Source of the DNA: Pyropia yezoensis
Taxonomy: Eukaryota; Rhodophyta; Bangiophyceae; Bangiales; Bangiaceae
Assembly: GCA_009829735.1 (NCBI GenBank)
Contig: CM020619.1
Coordinates: 32,455,106-32,519,105, forward strand
DNA length: 64,000 nt
Reading direction: 5' to 3'
Below are positions 29,680-41,200 of this stretch, one piece after another. A model generated the notes under the pieces. That model made no database searches. It was not told where the DNA came from and saw only the letters and a list, made by a program, of their open reading frames with translations. A program made the position numbers and the translations under genes. How positions within the stretch are numbered: position 1 is the first letter of the stretch; every line of letters starts with the position of its first letter.

Positions 29680-32398
29680 AGGTCTATTCCATATAGCTAG
29701 TCACATGAGAAAAGAGTTTTCATTCATGCGCTTCTGGTCGGCTACGGCTCAAACTACGTGGACCTGATCAGCATCGCGCTCCGGGCCTGTGGTAAAAAAG
29801 ACAGGACCTGAAACCGTGTTCTTGCGCCGGAGTGCACGCCTGAACAGCACGGAGGGTCCTCCCGCCCATGTGGGACATGCCCGTCTTGCCCGAATGCCGA
29901 TCGAGATCAAGATGGCGGGTTTTGTGTGTGCACTAACGGGGGTTACATGCTGACCCATTCCTCACGATAGTAGGATTTACACAGTGCGCGCTGCGCCAAT
30001 TTCGTAATCCCGCCGCATCTGCGCAGCACTGCTTATCGCCTGTCAAATTCTTCTTGCTTTTTTGGGAAATTCTCGAGCAAAACCCTGCATAAAACCTGCA
30101 TCGACCCCCCCTCAAGGCATCATAGACACCGCTTTTACCCCCTTTTCTTGCTTTCTGCCCATAACAGCTCGGGCGATTGGTGGTCGCCACCTCCCTTGGT
30201 ATGACTGGAAGCGCTCGGGGCAGGAGAGCACTCTCGTGAAGGGCAAAGAAGCGACCGACCATCGCTACGCTTGGGAGCAATGTTTAAACAACGCGTTTAA
30301 AAGTCGCGCAATCTCTCGCACTGGTTAAGGAAAAACCTGCGCGACGACAGCTTTCGAGAGTCTGCACGGAAACATCTCTCCGCCACGCTCGACATCTACA
30401 ACGTGAAATCTGACCAATGGAACGCTCCGTCCAGCAAACAGCAGCGCCACCGCTGCTGTCATTGGTTGACAGAACACCGACAGCGGCCGTCGTGTTGGTC
30501 ATTCTGGGGGAGATTCTTTGGCCTCAGCCGATCCCCTCGATCAGAAAAGCAAAGTTCTGCTCGATCCGTTCATTTTCGTGCTCGAGCAGAGCAACAACAG
30601 GGCTGTGCAAGGGTACCGGATTTGGTCATGTGTACTGTATGGGACCGCACAAGTGGGTCAGAGTATCAAGCTGACAGTGGCCTGTGGTTCGGTCAAGTGT
30701 ATTCAGCTGTGAGGCTAGTGCGAATGTATGTATCAAGTGTATACGCACGTGCCCCTCATTGGCATGTGTATTCGCAAATTGCGACGGGCAAGTGTATCAA
30801 TACCCTTCTGTAGACACGCAGTCGCTGACGTTCGGACGCTGCGTGACCTCTTTTTGCACCCATAACGTCGTCTCTGATGGCTGGGTGACGAGCGGGTGCT
30901 ATTCCGTCGCCTGTCGATGGCGACGCTGCCTGGGTGTGATGCAGCCTGCTGGGCAGGCGCTCGTGGCTGGCTCAGGGACCACCCGCCACGACCCGTGTCC
31001 AGCGGCCGCTGGGTCGTCACGGGGCTGCCTGGCGGTCTCGTCTCCTGTCGCGGCCGTGTCTGCCAGCTGGGCCTCTGTGGCCTTCGACCGCGTGGCACGA
31101 TATAATTGGCAGTTTTGAAACAGTTGGGGCTACTTGCTCCATACCTTTCGATACGTGAAAGTCCGGAGCCAAGTGTGTCACGTATACACTTGAATACGCA
31201 ATACGCTTGCAAGAGTGTATATATGAAGAATTCCTGATTTCGCCAAGTGTATCGCTGATACACTTGATATCATACACTTGTGGTACCCTTGGGCCGATAC
31301 CCTTGCACAGCCCTGGCAAGAATTTGCACAACGAAGCAAGAGATCTGGCCAAAATCGAGCTTGTATCTTGACAGGGGATAAGCACTGCTGCGCTGAGGAC
31401 ACAGTCGCAGCCGATCATAATCCCGTCGTCGCGGCCAAGGCGTAGGCGATTGCAGTGCGTGTCGCCATTGCCTTGGCCGCAAGACAACAGCCCCCCCGCC
31501 TCGTACGGAGAACTTCCGGGGACCAATTTTACGTCCACCGACAGCTCCTCCGGCTGAAGGCGGTCGTCTGCTCCTCATAAAAAAAAAACGCGCACACTCA
31601 GTACACAGGTCACATCTCCATACTACCCGAGTCGCTCCCCTCCCCTGCCTCGCTCTCGTCCGATGCACTCCCTGCACTCTCTCCCTCCACCTCGCTCTCG
31701 CCCCCCTCGTACTCCTCGCTTCCCTCACCCTCCTCCTCCTCCTCACCCACTCCGTCGTCGGCGCCTGCTTCTCCTCCGTCGCTATCCCCCCCCTCAACCT
31801 CCAGCTGCTCTTCATCACGCGCGCACGGGGCGTTGGGGGGAGGGAGGTGGTAGGGGAGAGTGCCAGGTGCAACGGCGGTGCAAGCAGTGACGGGTTGGGG
31901 TGAAGGGAAGAGACATGTCTGGCGGCGCTTCAGCCTGACATAGTTCAGTCCAAGTTACTTGTTTTTTATGTCATTGTACTTGAAAGGTAGCCCCCGTATC
32001 CGATTTTTACGTCCGATCGGCGGTCAGGAACAACAACCTCTGTTCTTCTCTGTCACGGCGAGGAAAAATATAGCGTGGAACAGGGGAGAAAAAGCTCTTC
32101 CTGGACCTCTGGAGTACTAAATCACAATGCACCGCGTAGAAGAAGCTCAAAAGTGAGAAAAAGGGAGGAGTTACCGATTTTTACTAAAGAGTCACACCGC
32201 TGTCCTGGCTACAAACAGAATGATATCTTTTTGAGCGCATGAGACCATCCCTGAAAATACAAGAAAACGGCGCTATCTTATGCCTATGAGTACTGTACTC
32301 GATAAAAAACGTAAAGTGGTCGCTCCCGGCACGTACTGAGGCATGCGGGAGGCGAGAAGTCGGGTCATCTCAGGTGACTAGCTATATGGAATAGACCT
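29680..32398. mobile_element. PIF/Harbinger-like TIR element with TAA duplications (element 3), containing a nested element
   Basis: The left end starts AGGTCTATTCCATATAGCTA. The reverse complement of the right end (from 32398) matches it over 31 bases with one difference. Both ends are flanked by TAA (29677-29679 and 32399-32401). A 3-bp TAA/TTA duplication is the mark of PIF/Harbinger elements, but three bases can match by chance. The 2,719-bp body has no recognisable DDE transposase or Myb-like frame, so it is non-autonomous or decayed. A separate hAT-like element lies inside at 30598-31315, so this element is older than that insertion. Confidence 0.7.
30598..31315. mobile_element. hAT-like element with AAGTGTAT subterminal repeats (element 2), nested in element 3
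   Basis: The left end reads CAGGGCTGTGCAAGGGTA. The reverse complement of the right end is identical over these 18 bases and both continue YCGG. CAGGG-type ends are usual for hAT elements. The word AAGTGTAT occurs at least three times pointing inward near the left end (about 30690, 30735, 30788) and at least three times inverted near the right end (about 31180-31280). Flanks are only partly alike (GCAACAA and GCAAGAA beside the ends), so the duplication is degraded. The element is 718 bp with no transposase. Confidence 0.75.
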
Positions 32399-32642
32399 TA
32401 AAGTATTTTAGTATCTATACAGATGAATCTATCTGGGATCTAAAAAATCCTTTCTTTTCCAGCCAGGGCGCAGGGGGCAAGACGTTGAGGGGACTGACGC
32501 GGTCCGCCCGACGGCCTTACCGTCGCGTTGACTCGCGCAGAGCAGGTGGTGGGGATGCCCGTGGCACGGGGGCACTGGGTTTTGATGCTCGGTACAAAAA
32601 GAAACTCGGAAAAAGCAGCAAGCAAAACGAGTGGTTGGGCAA

Positions 32643-35600
32643 TCAATCACTCGCCGGTGGCGGCCAGGCACCATGCCAGACACTCGACCGCACCTCAGCA
32701 GCTCGCTCACACACGCCACGCTCCACACCAGCGCGCAAAGCGCACTGGAGGGAGTGGGATTGAGCGCTAACCACGCCGGGCGATACCTTGTACAAGTACA
32801 CAACATGCCGATCGTCCAGGGTCGCACCTGTCGGCGCCGCTGCCATGCCCTGGCCTTCCTGTGCACGGGTCCCGATTGGTTGGGCCTCCCTACGTGCCCG
32901 CGTTGCACCGGAAGGTGCCGAGGAGGGGAAGCCTGTCACCGGCCGATCCTGACTGCGTAGCAGCACGTCCATGGAGAAAACGTGCAACCGTGGGTCCCGC
33001 ATGGGGACGTACGGCTCCGCGAGCACCTCCCAGAAGTGCGTCGTGAGCAGCATGATCGGCGCATCAGCAATAGGCCTCTTGATGATGTTCAGGATAAGAG
33101 ACCCAAGCAGCGAGAGCCCATCCTGCTCACTGGTGCCCTTGCCAAACTCGTCCACAACCATGAAGGAGCGTCGCGTGGCTTGCTGCAGCATGTTGGCAAT
33201 CTGGCTGCAGTCGGCGAAGAACGATGATTGACCGACCGAGACACTGTCCGTGGACTGGACGCGAGTGAACAGGGCATCGAAAACACCAATCTGCGCCCTT
33301 GCGGCCGGGACAAATGAGCCAACTTGAGCCAGCAGCACCATGAGCGCCACCTGCGCACAGTAAACACTCTTGCCCGAGAAAACAGGCCCAGTGACGCATG
33401 CGACGCTGCCGCCGTGGAGCTTGGTTGAGTTGGCCACCAGATTAGGCACCGTCACCTCTACCAGCGGGTGACGGCCGTCACTAATGTCCACCACGCGCTC
33501 CTCCACAACGTCGGGGCACACCCAGTTGGGCTCCTTTGCCAACTCACTCAATGAGAGCAGGGCGTCCACCTCGCTCGCAAGCAAAGATGCCTTCCACAGC
33601 GCATCCAGGTGGGGGCAGACCTTTGCCCTGATGTGGCAGACGGCCTTCTGCTCCACCGCCTCTAAGTTCCTTCAAAATACAGAAAGACATCGAAAACGGG
33701 CAACCCAGAGCAGATGATATGAGCATAGCCGTCCAGAAGACAGGCAGGGTCAAGCTCCACTTGCAGGCGACAGGAAAAAGCCACCCACCGCACAAGGCCA
33801 CCCGGTACACGCAACAGGCATGAGTAGGGAACAAAGGACCACTACTTACCGATGGCACCACTGATGTCGCCCAATGCTGCATCGATGTCGTAGCAACGCG
33901 GGGACTTAAAATAGGCATGTTCCGCGGTGGAGAACACAAAGTCTAGGCCTAGGACGGCCAAAGCGCTCTGCTCGCTCACTGTCGACGCACGTGATGAAGC
34001 CGAAAGGCGCGATTCGGTGCCATTCGCATCTTCGGCATCGACAACCTGCTGAGCAGCTTCAATTGCAGTCGCATGAGAGAGAACTAAGAGGTACCCAACC
34101 CGTGGCAGAAACACAATATGAAGGCGGTCCAGATGCAGCCCGCGAGAGGATAGCGCATCCATCTCTTGAACCCCGATGTCGGTCAAGAAGCCGTCCAGAC
34201 TGTCAAAGCAGCGACGTAGCTCGTCCAGGTCTTCACTAAAACCGTCCCGAATGCGGGGACGCGTGGAGCCGGCGGCCATGCTCGCTGGAAAGTCAATGCC
34301 ATTCTCAATCCAGATACAAACCTCGCGCAGGCTTTCATCTGATACAGCGCCCATCGCCTCCAGCGCCTGCACCCCAGCCACCGACATGATGACAGCGAGA
34401 CCAGGGGAGCGCAAGAGTGTAGCACAATACATGATGGTCAGCGTACATCGCTTGCGCGCTGGTCGCGCAATATGCGGCCAACTCACTCAAGACCAGACGA
34501 TCACAAACAATAACATCAAAAACAAATGCGCCGCACCTTGCAAAGCATGCAAAGAGCAAAGCAAGACGTACAGTGTGGTCGGCACGGAAGTCTTGACCAA
34601 CTGCCACCAGGCTCTGGCGCAACACCAAAAGGGCTCGCGCGGAACACAACAAGTTTCGCCAGTCTCGGCAAGTGTCGCGAACCGTCCGCACCCTGCAAAC
34701 GCAAGTCAAAAGACGAAGCACAGAAAGCAGCATGCAACACGCAAGCTAGAGGAAATGCTTCAGCAAGATGATCAGGCATGCGTGACCCAATGACAAGGCC
34801 ACGAGCACCACGCCAGCGTCGAAGTAGACCATATGGAACACGTACCTGGAAACAATGGTGGCTACGCTCTTGACGTTCTTCAGCGCCCTGGACAGGGTAT
34901 GAGCAAGCCCGCAATTGGCTGGGTTCGCTAGGGCCTTGACCGCGCGTTGACGGTCCCGAATGACAGAAACAGATGTTGACGGAGCCTGAATCCACGACCG
35001 AAGCAGCCGCGCACCACCACCTGACTTGGTCCGGTTCAGCCGCGAGAAGAGGGACAGGCCTTCTTTGGAGCGCCCAGCACCCAGCATCCGCGGGTGCGCC
35101 TGGCTCTTGAAGACGTGGAGCGCCTGCAAGGTCGAGCCGCTAACACGCATGACGCTATCCAGCGGCAATCGGCGGATAGCGTTCAAGTAGAGGACGCAGC
35201 AGCCGTCATCGGATGCGACCCCGTCGTCGTTGAGGGTGTCAGCCGGAGGATTGGTGTTGAGTTGGACATTGGCAAGCAGGTCATGCTTCTGCAGGAATGC
35301 GAGTAAGCCACCAGCGGCACACCAGGCTAGCGTGCTCTCCAAGTCGATGGCAGATGCCAGGAAAGCAAGGCGCTCGCGTGAAGAGAGCGCCCGAGGCATG
35401 CCAGACACCAGGACGACGGATAACCGGTCACGAGCTGCATCCAACGTGAACTCGTGGCCGGGAAAGAAACACAGCCCTTCGGTCTGCATCAAATCTGCGT
35501 CGTCACCAGGTCCTCCCGCCGCCTGGCTCTGCGTCTGAAGAGCGGGGCAGCCAGCAGCCAACGCTGCACAGAGACCATCGTTATTCTGCACACACAAAAA

Positions 35601-36328
35601 ACGATGACGAGAGAGACACGACCGACAGAGAGTAGTCAGCGTTAGCATTCGCTTCTGTTCAAAAAGAAGAAGAAAGAATCCAAGCCGGACCATCGAGAGA
35701 ACTTTCTGCTTGCACTCAATCAATAGGGAAAGCACAGCAGGTACCTTCAAATGTGCAGGGAGTACGACCGTCGCTGGGCCAAGGCGCTCGACCAGTTGAG
35801 ACAGCTGAGAGAAGAGGTGGTCAACATGCAATCTGAAGTCACCAACAAAAGGCCGAGCACGAAGAAAGAGAAATGTCAGAGTCGCGCGCGTCACCCCGCT
35901 CTTGCAGGGGACAGCCACAAAAAGAAAAACGACAGCAAAGATGGGACTGAAACGTACTCGGCACACGACAACTCGTTGGCCACACTGTCGTACAGCGCAA
36001 CTGCCGCGGACTGGCGGCGCACAACAACAGAGATGCAGCCAGCTACACGAAAAAAAGCAGGGAAGCCTCCCTATACCAAGTCAGCTTCCGCAAGACAGAC
36101 ACAAAAGAGATAGCCAGAGGTGGGAGCAGCTGGCGTCGTTTCCTGCCAGTTCCTACCCCACTTCACTAACAAGAAATGCACATCTGCGGAGTTTGGCCAC
36201 AGGGACCAGCTCAGAAATGCATGAATGAACACACCTGCATCCGACCCAGCATCGTCGGCTGGTTCATCGCCCGCAACCGGAGGGTGCGCTGCACTCACAG
36301 AAGGGTGACCGCCATCAGCAAGCAACAT
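32643..36328 (-). CDS. MSH5: MutS homologue MSH5, seven exons
   Basis: MSH5 pairs with MSH4 to stabilise meiotic crossover intermediates; it does not repair mismatches. My model has exons 36328-36235, 36042-35958, 35832-35745, 35585-34846, 34692-34572, 34366-33850 and 33661-32643. All introns are GT-AG and 125-205 bp long. The exons sum to 2,664 nt in one open frame of 887 residues. The N-terminal strand pair ISVVVRRQSAVALYDS, the core SKEGLSLFSRLNRTKSGGGARLL, and the ATPase with GSFVPA and DEFGKG (719-724) fit MSH5 rather than MSH4. Walker A reads GPVFSGKS (640-647), where Asn is normal after Pro. The acceptor at 34366 is the least certain site, and the ATG at 36328 is inferred. Confidence 0.85.
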
Positions 36329-36871
36329 GTCTCCACTACCAGGATGATGCAATACGCGAGGTCGGGCGCGCTCTCGCGCACGTGCGCAGTGGCTAACGTC
36401 CCGCACGTTGCGAAGCAAGCAGGCGACCGCAATGCCGCACTGGCACATCGGCTGGCCAGCAGTCTAGGCACCCACGCTCACAAAACCATGAGTTCCGGCA
36501 ATGCATATTGCAAGCGCCACAGGGTGGCAAGTCAAAGGGGCTCCAGCGGTGTATAAGCAACGAAACAGGCCTCACTGTGATGCAAGGAAGGATGCTGACC
36601 ACGCACACATATCACCAGGCGGTGGGGTCTGCCGAGGTGGGCAAGGCTGCGCCACCGATGTGCAACCGCCCTCCGTTCCGTGTCCTGAACAGGATATGCT
36701 CTGACACGTGGACGAAAGGAGGCAACTGCAAAATGTGTAGAGAATATTTCACTGAGACTGGGCCGGCACTTCAAAATTTCAGGTCTCTGCGACGCGGTCC
36801 CCACCTCGACAGTCCTTCGTGTCCACAACGACCCCTTCCCCACCTCTTCACTTCTTCGGACTCTTGGAACC
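36329..36871. promoter_or_regulatory. Shared upstream region of MSH5 and the fibrillin gene
   Basis: The inferred MSH5 start and the fibrillin start face away from each other across 543 bases. Both promoters and 5' leaders must lie here unless further exons exist. No TATA or other known box could be assigned. Confidence 0.45.
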
Positions 36872-37918
36872 ATGCTGTGTGCGTTCATTGCTGGTGGCGT
36901 TCCGCGCTTGTTGCCGGCAGCAAGGACCGGCTCGTCTGCCCAGCATGGTGCTCAATGCTCGCGACGCCCCCGCACCCCCACTGTTTTGTGTTCGGCCACC
37001 CCCTCAGTCTCTCCGGCATGTGTCGTTGCCCGGGACTCCCTCCTCTCATCCATCCGTGGTACGGGGCGGGGTGTAGAATCGCCTGCCGAAACGACGGCGG
37101 CAGTGATGGAGGCCATTGACACCCTGGTGGACGCCTGCGCCGGGCACCAAGGCGATGACGGCGGGGACTGGGTGAACCGGCTGGCTGGTCGATGGCGGCT
37201 TCTCTTCTCAACCGAAACGGGGTTGACGGCTTTGATGGGGGGAAGGTTGCCCCTTGTATCGGCAGCGGATGTGTACCAGTTGGTGGAGAATGGAGGGGCG
37301 CTGAAGGTAAGTACCTACATACTTTGGAGCTTCTTCTCGCTTCAGGGGATGCGTGTGGGACGACGCTCATATGCGTTGCAACAGGAGTGAGGGCTCATCT
37401 ACGTTGAATTCTGGGACATGCGTCTGCTGCGCATGCGAATGGTCTTCAGCAGCCACTCACGCTTTCGAACTCTAACCGGTTCTCCGCCTGGCTCTTTCGT
37501 CCGTCCTGGTCTTCTCTGCCTGACTTTATCACCCTCCATCCTCTTCTTATCTTCTTATCTTCTCTCTTGGCCCCTCAATCAGAATGTGGTGGAGTTTTCT
37601 CGCACCTCCACAGCCGACTCTACTCCTGTGAGGTCAGCCGACTCCCCCAATCCCGCCCCCGCGGGCTCCCTCATTGTCAGCGTAGAGGCGGTGCCCAACG
37701 CGGCAGCTGCGCCCGTCCGCCGTATGGACTTCGTGTTTCGCCGCACGGGCGTGCGCTGGGGCGCGACGGGAGGATTTGACCTACCGTTTGCGGTGGGCCG
37801 AGGTCATTTTGATGTCCTGCACCTCGATGAAGCGCTGCGCGTCGACCGTGACGCCAATGGGTGGGTGAATGTGTACGCGTACGACGGGCCCGCAACGCGA
37901 TGCACGGTGGGGGGGTGA
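36872..37918 (+). CDS. Plastid lipid-associated protein (PAP/fibrillin), two exons
   Basis: Exon 1 is 36872-37306 and exon 2 is 37583-37918. The donor AAG|GTAAGT and acceptor TCAATCAG|AATG remove a 276-bp phase-0 intron and give 256 residues. The first 75 residues are rich in Ser, Arg and Ala with few acids, as in a plastid transit peptide. The fibrillin domain follows: MEAIDTLVDAC, LAGRWRLLFSTETG, ADVYQLVENGGALK joined to NVVEFSRT, and the C-terminal FDVLHLDEALRVDRDANGWVNVY. Fibrillins coat plastoglobules or thylakoids and bind lipids. This gene shows that the host has a plastid. The subgroup cannot be named from this sequence alone. Confidence 0.85.
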
Positions 37919-38254
37919 AGGCGGGGAACGCGAGCAGTCTCTCTTGCCACAGTCTGAAAAAAACGGCCCAGGTCCTGGATCTGTTCGCGCGCAAACGCGT
38001 TTGAATGCGTTTTGGAGAGAGTGTGAAGACACGTGGAGGCCTGGCCGTCCTGCGTCAGCGTCACCGCAACAGTCGCGGTTGGCACCGCAATCGCCGCGCC
38101 GCCACTGCGCTGCTGTGCTCCAAGCTCACGCCTGCGGCAGCGGCACCGCGTCCGTATCGGAGGTGTCCGCTCCCCGCGTCGGTATCTCGGGTGCTTTCCT
38201 TCCGCCCCCATCCCCCCCCTCGCCCCCCGTCCCTAGCTCCCAGCCCTGCCCACC
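37919..38254. other. Spacer between the fibrillin gene and a long disordered-protein gene
   Basis: About 340 bases that probably hold the fibrillin 3' end and the promoter of the next gene on the same strand. No distinct motif seen. Confidence 0.4.
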
Positions 38255-41200
38255 ATGCGCGGCCGACGGCGTGGGCGGGATGCGGAGCCCGCCTACTCTC
38301 CCAGCCGGTCCCCGTCGCCGTCGGCCGGATCGGCGGCAGCGGGGACGGCCTCCCCCCCGGCGGTCACGCCCGCCCACCCCACCGCCGGGCGCCGAGGGCG
38401 CGGCGGTGGCGGCTCGCCCACCCCATCTTCCTCCCACTACTCGCTCCGGTCGGGTCGCTACTCTCTGCGCTCGGGGGGGAGGGCGGATATGGTTCCTGCC
38501 ACGGCCGACCCCCGGGGGATTATATCGCACCGGCGGCCGCGGCGGTCGGTAGCGGCGGCGGCCGCGGCGGCGGCCGCCGCTGCGGCGGCCGCCTCGGGGG
38601 GGGGGCCCACCACTCGCCGCCGGCTGGCGCTGCCCGACGATGTGACGACGGATGGCACCCACGCAGTGCGTCCCCCAGCAACGGCGGTAGCTTCGGGGGC
38701 GGCAGCGGCGGCATCGCTGCCGCCGCGAGGGAAGCGGGGCAAGCGCGCGCGTGCTGCCACGCCAGCCGAGGGCCCGCGGTCTGCGGCCGCTGCTACCAGG
38801 CCCACCGCGAGTGACGAGGCAGAGCAGGAGACAGGTGGGGAGACTGCTTCGGAAGCCACGGTCGCGGGCGGGGCGGGGGAGCGGCGGTCAAAGCGGCCAC
38901 GGCGGGCGCTTCGAAAGGGGCAGCGCGCGAGAAACGCCGAGGCGGCTGCAGGCGAGGGGTCGGGAGTGGGGGACGCTGCCGCCAGCATAGCACCACGGAC
39001 GGTCAATAGCAGCGGCGCGCCGGCTGACGTGCCGGCTTCCGCTGCTGTCTCTGGCGGTGACACCCCGTTGTCCTACCAGGTGCATCAGCTTCGGTCAGGC
39101 AAGCGCCTCGGTCGGCGGCCGCCCCTTGCGCCGCCAGCACGTGCCGCTGGCGATGGCGATCTTGAAGAGCAGGAGGAGGCGGTCGCCCCGACAGCGGCAG
39201 CAGCTTTTGTCAGCACTGCCGCCGCCGCCACAGGCGACTCAGTGACGGGCAGCGGTCGCAAGCGGGCAGCCGTGCGTCTCCGCCCAAAGGTGCAAGAGGG
39301 GGCCCTTGCTGTGTCACCGTCGGCGGCAGCTAGGCGCGCGCGGGTCGCCACGCCTTGGCGCGGGACGGCGCCGATGTGGGCGGCGGTCCCTCCGGGCTCG
39401 TCGGCTCCCTCGACAACTGCCAATGAGGACGGTGGGGACGACGCGGCACCTGCTGGGGCGGCTCCGGTTTCGGCAGTCGGGGCGTCTTTGTCCGTGGCTA
39501 TCGCTGGCAGGGCATCGGCCCCTGGTTCCCGGACAGCAGCGGCGTCTCGCGCTGGCATTGTGCCGGCGGCGTCGGGCGAGGCTGCAACCGACGCCGCGGC
39601 TGCCACAGACCCTCTGTCTTGTGCAGTCGCTGCCCGCCCGCATGCGGCGAGTGTGCCCACAGCGTCCGAGGCAGCGCCCGCTGCGATCTATGCATCGCCG
39701 ACGCCGTCGGCGTCGGCCGCCGCAACTGAATCGACCGAGAACAGTGCGGCAGCATCTTCACCAGCGCTGGCTGTGCTGGATAACAGCACTGCCAGCGGCA
39801 GTTGGGCCACCAATGGCGACCCCGGCGGGCGGGGAGACTCTGTGGCGGCGGCGGTGGCGGCGACGGCGCCCAGCTCTTCGAGCGACAGCACCGCTGCGAG
39901 CGACGGTGGAAGGGCGGTGCGGAAGGCGCGCCGTCGTCGCCGTGGATTGGGGCACCATGCGGCGCGGCGCGGCATTGCGCATGGCGCTCCTGGCGCTGGT
40001 GGTGATAAGGCTGACGGCAGCGGCATCAATAGTGGCTGTGGCCGCGCTCCGCCCATGACGCAAGCGCTCGGAAGTGACGCCGGCGGCGTGGCGACTGGGC
40101 GTAGCGGCAGCGCTGGCAGTGGCCACTGTGAGGACGACGTGGGTAGCCACGACGGCGGGGTCGCGGCAGAGGACGCGGCCAATGCTGGAAAGTATGTGGC
40201 CATGCCGTCTGGCGCCCAAGGCAGTGCTGTCGAGGCGCGAGGCGCGAGTTCTGCGGCTGTTCCACCGCCGAGGTTCCCCTCATCCATAGCGGGCTTCCAC
40301 ACTCTTGCGGCCGCGGCGGACGGCGCGGTGGGTCACGACAGCGGCCGTTCCCCAGTCATGGCTGCTTGGGGCGCGGCCCAAGCTCCAAGCGTGCCTTCCT
40401 CGGTGGCGGGGGTGACCGCCGATGGGCCCCGAGGTGCCCTGTCTCCTGTCCCCGTTGCTCTTGCCGCTTCCCCTCAAAGCATTGCGGCGGCGGCAGGTGC
40501 GTCCCTGCGAGCACTCGCGTCGGCAGTACCAGCCGGCTCGGCGGTCGACGGAGATGCCATGGAAGACGGGTTCGTCTCTGGAGATGGCGGGGCCCAATTG
40601 AACATATCGGTCGAGGGTGGGGCACTCAGCCCGTCAGGGAGCGCGCCGGCGGTCGCGTTGCAGCAGCGCGAGGGGCGTTATTACTCTTCCGTCGTCGAGC
40701 AACATACGGCCGACGACGGCGAGGGCTGTGGCAGCGGTACGGCGGCTGCGGGGCTCTCCACTGACGCGCCGGTTATGGCGTATGCAGGGGTCGGCGACGG
40801 ACCTGGGGCGTCTCCACCAGCGGCTTCGACTGGCAGTGGCAGCGGCAGCGGCCGCGGCGCATCCGGCAGTGATGAGCCCGCGGCCGAGGCGGTTGCCGCT
40901 GTGCTGTTGCCAGCTGGTGGCTCATCTCCCTCTGCCTCGGCCAGCCGGAGAGGGAGCGCGCGCGATAGTTCTACGGCGGCTATGTCAGGTGGCAGCCATT
41001 CAGGCGATGAGTCCATTTTTGAGAGCCCTGGCGGCCTGTCCTTTGGCTCTGGCGGCGCCGCCGCTGGCGACCGCGACAGGGCTGCGCCCAATAGCGACGA
41101 CAGCGGCACTTACGGCGGTCGCGACATGGCTGTTGACGACGATGGTGGTAGCGATCGCTTTTATTCTGACGGCGGAGGGGGGGATGGGGGGAGCAACGGC

